Part shown: positions 1 to 3,458 of the stretch, in pieces | How positions within the stretch are numbered: the first letter of the stretch is position 1 | Layout of the letters: each line of letters opens with the position of its first letter | Source: JBAWXE01 sp037144255 | GTDB lineage: Bacteria; Bacteroidota; Bacteroidia; Chitinophagales; Chitinophagaceae | NCBI GenBank assembly: GCA_037144255.1 | Contig: JBAWXE010000134.1 | Span: 1 to 5,573 of the forward strand | Reading direction: 5' to 3' | DNA: 5,573 nucleotides | The notes under the pieces: model-generated | Database searches by the model: none | Told to the model about the DNA's origin: nothing | The model's input: only the letters and a program-made list of their open reading frames with translations | Translations under genes and position numbers: made by a program

Positions 1-53
1 GCAGAGGATTGAAAATCCTCGTGTCGGCGGTTCGATTCCGTCCCTGGGCACCA
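1..53 (+). tRNA. tRNA-Phe (anticodon GAA), 3' part; 5' part lies outside the window
   Basis: The anticodon arm has stem GAGGA (4-8), loop TTGAAAA (9-15, anticodon GAA at 11-13) and stem TCCTC (16-20). It is followed by variable loop GTGTC (21-25), a T-arm with stem 26-30/38-42 (one G-T pair) and loop TTCGATT, the acceptor 3' strand CCTGGGC (43-49), discriminator A50 and an encoded CCA (51-53). The missing acceptor 5' strand should read GCCCAGG. The anticodon assigns phenylalanine. The gene reads toward the rest of the window, so its 3' end faces the accessory DNA, the usual arrangement when an integrative element uses a tRNA as attachment site. Nothing in the visible part looks damaged. Confidence 0.95.
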
Positions 54-63
54 CTACTAAGTA

Positions 64-78
64 CCTAGTATAACTAGG
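64..78. repeat. Short palindrome just after the tRNA
   Basis: CCTAG (64-68) and CTAGG (74-78) form a perfect inverted repeat around TATAA. It lies between the tRNA CCA end and the terminator. It could be a recombinase or processing site, or chance in AT-rich sequence. I see nothing that decides. Confidence 0.3.
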
Positions 79-88
79 ATAAAGACCT

Positions 89-117
89 AAGCTCCTGATG
101 CAGATCAGGGGCTTTTT
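89..117 (+). terminator. Rho-independent terminator of tRNA-Phe
   Basis: Stem 89-99 pairs with 104-114 (about 11 bp with one G-T pair) around loop GCAG, and a T-run occupies 113-117. The position 36 nt after the tRNA CCA end makes it the tRNA transcript terminator. Confidence 0.85.
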
Positions 118-118
118 C

Positions 119-335
119 TTATTCTTCTGTTGCGAATACTGTTGCAACCTGTTGTATCACCCCTTCTATTCCTCTGCTCACTCTACTCTGGTATCCCTTG
201 CTTCTCATCAACAAGTTGAATCGCTGCAAGTTACACCAGATTCATCGCACTATGCCAAGCATACCGCTCTGAATAAGCTACCTGGGCATCATGGATATTC
301 TTCCGGTACAGTAAAATATCATTCAGGCTACGTAC
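119..335 (-). pseudogene. Degraded minus-strand gene fragment, C-terminal part, function unknown
   Basis: On the minus strand one frame from about 335 down to 183 reads protein-like sequence (RSLNDILLYRKNIHDAQVAY, then SERYAWHSAMNLV). It is interrupted by TAA at 231-233, continues as LAAIQLVDEKQGIPE, and meets TAG at 183-185. A second minus frame then carries SRVSRGIEGVIQQVATVFAT and EE to a stop at 119-121. The sequence stays protein-like across both stops and the frame change, which suggests one gene broken by a nonsense mutation and a frameshift. The upstream part becomes unconvincing near the GTACCACAA repeats at 332-353, so the 5' boundary is approximate. I recognise no family. The final stop lies 2 nt past the tRNA terminator T-run. 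Alternatively these are chance open frames. The last piece alone (ATG at 206-208) would be only 29 codons. Confidence 0.45.
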
Positions 336-448
336 CACAAATAAGTACCACAACCATATAAGAACATAATATAAAAGCATATTTTAAATGTGCAAAAGAA
401 GCTTATTGCCAAGTTGATATATGTTGATCAGAGTAGCAGTACCACAAC
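332..448 (+). repeat. Three direct copies of GTACCACAA, two extended to GTACCACAAC
   Basis: GTACCACAA occurs at 332-340, 345-353 and 439-447. The last two extend to GTACCACAAC (345-354 and 439-448). Spacings are 13 and 94 nt. Short repeated words close to a tRNA end can be integrase arm-type sites or iteron-like binding sites. The irregular spacing and small number leave chance possible. Confidence 0.4.
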
Positions 449-505
449 ATGAATTTTTTATACGTCCGTTTTGTCTCGGTGGGAATTCAATCTCGTATGT
501 TGTGG
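442..505. repeat. 9-bp perfect inverted repeat with a 46-nt spacer
   Basis: CCACAACAT (442-450) is the exact reverse complement of ATGTTGTGG (497-505). The left arm overlaps the third GTACCACAAC copy, so the word CCACAAC appears four times in the region, once inverted. The spacer is too long for a simple hairpin. It may mark ends of a small element or paired protein-binding sites. Function unknown. Confidence 0.35.
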
Positions 506-656
506 GAGTAGATGTTTTTGGTTAGTGATGTGTATCAGCAGAGAATCTGTTCGTATGATAAGCAGGCTCCCATTTCAATTTCATTTTTATATATTACAGT
601 AACCAGAGGTATTGAGATATCAGACTTGAAATGCTTCGGAAGACGACCCCACCCCT

Positions 657-767
657 CTATTTCTCCTCATGCAATACTTTCCTATTAACCCTTTCAATCA
701 CCCTTTCTGCTAGATCCTGCTCCGCAAGGTTTCGCTGTTTCCAATGAAGATGAAAAGCTATCTTCAT
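657..767 (-). pseudogene. Small protein-like minus-strand ORF (36 aa), probable gene remnant
   Basis: From ATG at 767-765 to TAG at 659-657 the minus strand encodes a 36-residue, strongly helical, charged peptide beginning MKIAFHLHWKQRNLAEQDLA and ending with ERVIERVNRKVLHEEK. The amino-acid pattern looks genuinely coding. There is no clear Shine-Dalgarno before the ATG, and an in-frame stop lies only 18 nt upstream of it. The start codon sits inside the right arm of the long hairpin at 732-780, and the first codons form its loop and left arm. I recognise no family. A remnant of a larger gene is my preferred reading. An intact small protein is possible. Confidence 0.35.
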
Positions 768-780
768 CGGAAAGCAGCGA
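732..780. repeat. Long imperfect hairpin (about 20 bp stem, 8-nt loop)
   Basis: Positions 732-751 pair with 760-780 with a single mismatch (743/768) and a single bulged G774. The inner eight pairs are ATGAAGAT/ATCTTCAT and the loop is GAAAAGCT. No T-run follows on either strand, so it is not an ordinary intrinsic terminator. I see no integron attC core motifs. It overlaps the start of the minus-strand ORF at 657-767. It could be a REP/MITE-like palindrome, a protein-binding site or a structured RNA segment. Confidence 0.6.
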
Positions 781-907
781 GCTCAAAAAACCATAATCTC
801 TAAATATTTCTTGCGGATATGCAAGACGGAAAGATATATATTGCAACATACTTTTACAACGCTATTCGCAACACCTTATCCATAACTATCTAATATAAAT
901 GCATAAA

Positions 908-927
908 CAGAGGATTCACAGTCCTCT
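908..927. repeat. Anticodon-arm-like inverted repeat
   Basis: AGAGGA (909-914) and TCCTCT (922-927) flank the 7-nt loop TTCACAG. The word CAGAGGATT (908-916) is identical to tRNA-Phe positions 2-10, and TCCTC (922-926) repeats positions 16-20 of that tRNA. On the minus strand the loop reads CTGTGAA, which would be a histidine-type anticodon loop (GTG). No D-arm, T-arm or acceptor stem surrounds it, so it is not a tRNA gene. It may be a relic of an attachment site or tRNA, or coincidence of a simple palindrome. Confidence 0.4.
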
Positions 928-992
928 ACTCATTTAATACACAGATAAATGGAGCAATATATGCTGCTGTAAATAGCTGTTATGATGCACAT

Positions 993-998
993 TATAAT
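993..998 (+). promoter_or_regulatory. Candidate -10 element upstream of the 318-aa gene
   Basis: A perfect TATAAT lies 62 nt before the preferred start at 1061. No good -35 is found at 17 nt spacing, and a second TATGAT occurs at 981-986. The surrounding DNA is AT-rich, so chance matches are expected. Confidence 0.3.
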
Positions 999-1060
999 AC
1001 TGCAAACGGATTACTAATTTATTGAGTTTAAGGTTGTACAAAATTCCTTCAGGAGAAAGT

Positions 1061-2017
1061 ATGGATATAATCAAATTGTTAACTGGTAAAAAAAGGGTAT
1101 TCATATCTGAGATAGTGCCCATCTTAGTGCAGATCTATATAAATGCCTATAAATGTGATAAAAATTTTAAAGACGATGATTTAACTATAAATATTGTCTG
1201 TAGTGAAATTAGCTCGCGTACCAAAGAAGCATTAATGGAAAACATCAAGAATAATAATATTAAAGCCGAATATTTATGTGGTGATGTTGACCCATATAGC
1301 TTTGAACAACCGAAAGAAATCATTCTTGACTATCCTAGTAAAAGTTATTTACCTAAGACTTGCTATATTAACCTCGAAAGTTTAGTTGAATATTTACTTA
1401 CGGATAAATCGGTGTCGGATTATATTCCAGACGAACTGCTTGCCGTAGCTGGTGTTAAGAATCCTAATGGAATTAAAACAGCTACTAATGTAGATCACAT
1501 AAGCGATATTCATTCAAATGAATTAGTTGCATATGAGGATATCATATCAGATGAGACTATATTGAAGCTGATGGATCTACCGTTACCCAAAATGAAGCAG
1601 CAGGTAGCTATGCTTGCAGCTGAAAAGAAAAAGACTGATGCATCTATAATGGCAGCTGCTAAGATAGGTCTTTTATTTTATGAAGATGGTCTTCAAAAAC
1701 CAGCAACTGAAGCTAAATTCCTTGCAGAATATAAGAATCAGTTGGATAAGCTCCCCTCACTACCAGATACTACAATAAAACGTATCTACAAAAATTTGCC
1801 TGATGGATACAGATTCTCCCAAAGTGGTGGTAAGATGTCTACCGATCAAGCAGATATTACTCCAATCATCAAGGCGGCAGTGTATGCAGGTTCAATATAT
1901 GACACGGACGATGTAAAAACTCTCGATAAATTGAAGTCTGAGCTAGAGTTGAATGACTATGATCTCCCCTCAGATGATGTACTCAATAAGATAATAGTGA
2001 CAGTCAAAGACATATAA
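1061..2017 (+). CDS. Orphan protein of 318 aa, possible DNA-binding C-terminal part
   Basis: I chose ATG 1061 because AGGAG (1051-1055) lies 5 nt upstream. An in-frame TTG at 1022 would add 13 residues but lacks such a site. I do not recognise the family. No signal peptide or transmembrane helix is visible. The N-terminal part (residues 1-150) mixes strands and helices. Residues about 177-208 (from KMKQQVAMLAAEKKK to KIGLLFYE) look like long amphipathic helices. Residues 214-251, with PATEAKFLAEY and then LPDTTIKRIYKNLPDGYR, resemble from memory the helical DNA-binding-like end of some island-borne proteins. A Ser/Gly/Lys-rich linker and an acidic C-terminal tail follow. The acidic, Lys-rich cytosolic profile suits a regulatory or replication-associated role, but that is inference. 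The gene is flanked by decayed DNA upstream and by a strong terminator 30 nt downstream, so it is probably monocistronic. Confidence 0.85.
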   Translation: MDIIKLLTGKKRVFISEIVPILVQIYINAYKCDKNFKDDDLTINIVCSEISSRTKEALMENIKNNNIKAEYLCGDVDPYSFEQPKEIILDYPSKSYLPKTCYINLESLVEYLLTDKSVSDYIPDELLAVAGVKNPNGIKTATNVDHISDIHSNELVAYEDIISDETILKLMDLPLPKMKQQVAMLAAEKKKTDASIMAAAKIGLLFYEDGLQKPATEAKFLAEYKNQLDKLPSLPDTTIKRIYKNLPDGYRFSQSGGKMSTDQADITPIIKAAVYAGSIYDTDDVKTLDKLKSELELNDYDLPSDDVLNKIIVTVKDI

Positions 2018-2046
2018 ATACTTCTTTTCCATACCACCCCTTACAC

Positions 2047-2083
2047 AACGGGAAGGTCCAATTCATGGGCTTTCCCGTTTTTT
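2047..2083 (+). terminator. Rho-independent terminator of the 318-aa gene
   Basis: Stem 2047-2059 pairs with 2067-2079 (13 bp including two G-T pairs) around loop AATTCAT, followed by T2080-T2083. It begins 30 nt after the stop codon of the 318-aa gene and separates it from the next unit. Confidence 0.9.
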
Positions 2084-2146
2084 ATTGCACTCACCAGAAT
2101 ACTCTCGATCTACCCACCCCTTACCACGTTTGACCAGGTTGTGACT

Positions 2147-2175
2147 TTGTATTCAAAATCTGTTTTCCATATAAC
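2147..2175 (+). promoter_or_regulatory. Candidate sigma-70-type promoter for the 137-aa gene
   Basis: TTGTAT (2147-2152) and TATAAC (2170-2175) are separated by 17 nt, giving a leader of about 55 nt before ATG 2236. TTGACC at 2130-2135 is a better -35 by itself but has no good -10 at the correct distance. The previous terminator upstream makes a promoter in this gap necessary. Confidence 0.4.
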
Positions 2176-2201
2176 GCTGATCAGCAAAGCGGCACTGCCG
2201 C
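2176..2201. promoter_or_regulatory. Two short palindromes in the leader, possible operators
   Basis: GCTGATCAGC (2176-2185) is a perfect 10-bp palindrome directly after the candidate -10. GCGGCA-C-TGCCGC (2189-2201) is a perfect 6-bp inverted repeat three nt further on. Their place at the start of the presumed transcript suits repressor binding, or leader hairpins. No regulator can be assigned. Confidence 0.35.
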
Positions 2202-2235
2202 ATATCTCATTAAGCAGTACAGAAAGGAACGCACC

Positions 2236-2649
2236 ATGGAAGCAACAGCAATGCAGGCACCCACAGAGGCAGCAGTAATCGGATCAACCCCTAACCCAAC
2301 ACAGGAGGCAGTACAAATGGCAACAGCAGCTAACACAACCGCAACACTCTTAGGTACAAAACCCACCGTAGAACAAATTAAGACTATGGTGCAACAGGCA
2401 GTCGATGCAGCCCTTGCTTCTACTGACTTCACCAGTGACATTAATCTGGTCACCAAGGCTCTTAAAGCTCTTGCAGTCCCTGATGCTGAAGCTCGCTTCC
2501 GCAAACAGTTTCGTGATGTTGCTGTCCGTAACCTGCTGAAGAAAGCACCTGTCGTTAATGGCAACGTTGCTTATCCTTCTGATGCTGTTATTGACACGGA
2601 GGTTAGTCGGCTCTTCGCTAACTGGCGTGCCAAACAGGCCAAAGCCTAA
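2236..2649 (+). CDS. Orphan 137-aa Ala/Thr-rich protein with two plausible starts
   Basis: ATG 2236 follows AAGGAA (2224-2229) by 6 nt. The function is unknown and no family is recognised. Residues 1-40 are low-complexity (Ala, Thr, Pro, Gln) and probably disordered. Residues 44-65 and 70-105 look helical, the second with a basic stretch ARFRKQFRDVAVRNLLKK (85-103). The C-terminus (116-137) is another helix ending RAKQAKA. No membrane segment is seen. The gene is visibly more GC-rich than those around it, which hints at a different origin. A second start at 2317 (Met28) has its own strong AGGAGG and would give 110 aa without most of the disordered tail. It begins a likely two-gene unit with the 180-aa gene. 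The small size and helix-rich, basic profile could suit a DNA-associated or phage/plasmid accessory protein, but that is speculation. Confidence 0.8.
   Translation: MEATAMQAPTEAAVIGSTPNPTQEAVQMATAANTTATLLGTKPTVEQIKTMVQQAVDAALASTDFTSDINLVTKALKALAVPDAEARFRKQFRDVAVRNLLKKAPVVNGNVAYPSDAVIDTEVSRLFANWRAKQAKA
2303..2319 (+). promoter_or_regulatory. Internal Shine-Dalgarno and start codon (Met28) in the 137-aa gene
   Basis: AGGAGG (2303-2308) lies 8 nt before the in-frame ATG at 2317-2319. This is the best ribosome binding site in the window by match and spacing. It may be the true start, or may give a second, shorter product from the same frame. The segments after both starts resemble each other (ATGGAAGCAACAGCA and ATGGCAACAGCAGC), suggesting a small local duplication. 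Confidence 0.5.
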
Positions 2650-2659
2650 CCTGCTTACC

Positions 2660-2683
2660 TGGGAGGGGGTAACACCCCTCCCA
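2660..2683 (+). repeat. GC-rich intergenic hairpin 1
   Basis: TGGGAGGGG (2660-2668) pairs perfectly with CCCCTCCCA (2675-2683) around GTAACA. It starts 11 nt after the stop of the 137-aa gene and has no T-run, so efficient intrinsic termination is unlikely. Transcript stabilisation or attenuation is more plausible. Confidence 0.75.
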
Positions 2684-2711
2684 TCCTTACATTCAGACAT
2701 ATTGCTAAGTG

Positions 2712-2731
2712 GGGGAGCCGTCAAGCTCCCC
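2712..2731 (+). repeat. GC-rich intergenic hairpin 2
   Basis: GGGGAGC (2712-2718) pairs perfectly with GCTCCCC (2725-2731) around CGTCAA. No T-run follows. It ends 10 nt before the Shine-Dalgarno of the 180-aa gene (2742-2748), so it could influence translation of that gene or protect the downstream message. Confidence 0.75.
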
Positions 2732-2751
2732 TTACTATATTGGAGGAGATC

Positions 2752-3294
2752 ATGTTCGATACACATTGCGATTATAAAAATGCTCGAAAGATTAATTACA
2801 ACAGATGGAGTGATCATAAGCAGGTAGATGAGCTTGTCAGTGAACTGGTAGCTGGCATCGAGAGCAATAAGAAGGAAGGATATATCTTGAACATGAAGGT
2901 GTTGGTGATGGACCTATATCATTCTCACCTTACTGATCCAGAACAGTATCTTTCATACTATAGAGACAAGAACCACTATGATTTTAAGAAAAGGTATAAG
3001 GCTGGAGATATTCCAAAAGCAATGGTTAATTATTATCTTAAAGTTGCAAGGCAACTAATGGCATTAGAGCAAGTCGTAATAGAAGTTTTTGAAGATAACG
3101 ACAACCTAGTTTTTAAGACATACTATCCAGAGAGAATATGGCTTGAGTCAGCATATTGGGGGGCACGGTCTAGAACAGAACTTCATCCAAAACACCTCAC
3201 TGATAATGAACTTGATCAAGTTAAGAGAATGTGCTTGTTGCCCGATAGGCAGTCTAGAGATATTGAAATCCTTCATAAAGCGTTGGATCTATAG
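2752..3294 (+). CDS. Orphan 180-aa protein, possibly a plasmid/island winged-helix type
   Basis: ATG 2752 is preceded by GGAGGAG (2742-2748). An in-frame TTG at 2740 overlaps that site and is not credible. The protein has no signal peptide or membrane helix. Residues 45-60 (ILNMKVLVMDLYHSHL) start a region, DPEQYLSYYRDKNHYDFKKR at 62-81 followed by YKAGDIPKAMVNYY and a helix to about residue 105, that resembles from memory uncharacterised proteins of proteobacterial plasmids and islands (a D-L-Y, D-P-E-x-Y, R-x-K-N-x-Y, R-Y pattern). Those I would guess to be DNA-binding, but I cannot name a family. Residues 127-140 are aromatic-rich (YPERIWLESAYWGARSR). It is AT-richer than the 137-aa gene upstream, with which it shares a presumed transcript. 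The strong terminator at 3369 ends the unit. Confidence 0.82.
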   Translation: MFDTHCDYKNARKINYNRWSDHKQVDELVSELVAGIESNKKEGYILNMKVLVMDLYHSHLTDPEQYLSYYRDKNHYDFKKRYKAGDIPKAMVNYYLKVARQLMALEQVVIEVFEDNDNLVFKTYYPERIWLESAYWGARSRTELHPKHLTDNELDQVKRMCLLPDRQSRDIEILHKALDL

Positions 3295-3349
3295 CAGGTC
3301 TCAATCCATCTTATCATGCTTCAAATATGCTTTAAGGGAACTTTGCTGA

Positions 3350-3362
3350 CCTGTTAGACAGG
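3350..3362. repeat. Small palindrome before the terminator
   Basis: CCTGT-TAG-ACAGG is a perfect 5-bp inverted repeat. GACCTG (3348-3353), overlapping it, is also the reverse complement of CAGGTC at 3295-3300 just after the stop codon of the 180-aa gene. It may be part of the 3' untranslated structure. No function is assigned. Confidence 0.3.
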
Positions 3363-3368
3363 AACCAG

Positions 3369-3413
3369 AAAGCCCGTACTATGAGCTAACATGCTCAAGT
3401 ACGGGCTTTTTTT
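3369..3413 (+). terminator. Strong Rho-independent terminator of the 137-aa/180-aa unit
   Basis: AAAGCCCGTACT (3369-3380) pairs with AGTACGGGCTTT (3398-3409). After a bulged A3381 the stem continues with TGAGC (3382-3386) and GCTCA (3393-3397) around loop TAACAT. Seven T residues occupy 3407-3413. The A-rich 5' side is too short (AAA) to make a good bidirectional terminator. Confidence 0.95.
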
Positions 3414-3458
3414 GTATTATATGGCAAAATCAATATTAGTCATTAATCTTATAAATAC

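Larger units (their letters stand above)
54..1060. other. About 1 kb without an intact convincing gene
   Basis: After the tRNA terminator no open frame with a good start, ribosome binding site and ordinary composition appears until 1061. The stretch contains minus-strand protein-like fragments (119-335, 522-584, 657-767), repeated GTACCACAA(C) words (332-448), an inverted repeat (442-505), a long hairpin (732-780), a small hairpin TCTTGC/GCAAGA (809-814/821-826), an anticodon-arm look-alike (908-927) and a weak promoter candidate (993-998). I read it as decayed accessory DNA beside an attachment site. That reading is inference. Confidence 0.55.

Noticed and set aside
281..288. CCTGGGCA as a second copy of the tRNA acceptor end
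   Set aside because: Only 8 nt match. The T-arm sequence and CCA are absent, so it is not a credible attachment site.
98..361. Plus-strand open frame of 87 codons
   Set aside because: It begins inside the tRNA terminator hairpin, has no ribosome site and an odd Cys/His/Ser/Tyr-rich composition. The minus strand of the same DNA looks more like coding sequence.
332..448. CRISPR array
   Set aside because: The repeated word is only 9-10 nt, has three copies and uneven spacing.
732..780. Integron attC recombination site
   Set aside because: The hairpin lacks the conserved 7-bp core ends and no cassette arrangement or integrase is present.
894..1025. Plus-strand open frame without a start, ending in a protein-like stretch (NGAIYAAVNSCYDAHYNTAN)
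   Set aside because: It has no start codon, runs through the anticodon-like palindrome, and is short. Kept only as a weak hint of another remnant.
934..1122. Minus-strand open frame of 62 codons
   Set aside because: It overlaps the start of the 318-aa gene antisense and has no ribosome site.
2181..2817. Two minus-strand open frames (2181-2564 and 2350-2817) and a plus-strand frame (2558-2827)
   Set aside because: They are antisense or alternate-frame shadows of the 137-aa and 180-aa genes, whose starts have good ribosome sites.
3143..3349. Plus-strand open frame of 68 codons
   Set aside because: It is an alternate-frame shadow of the end of the 180-aa gene with no ribosome site.
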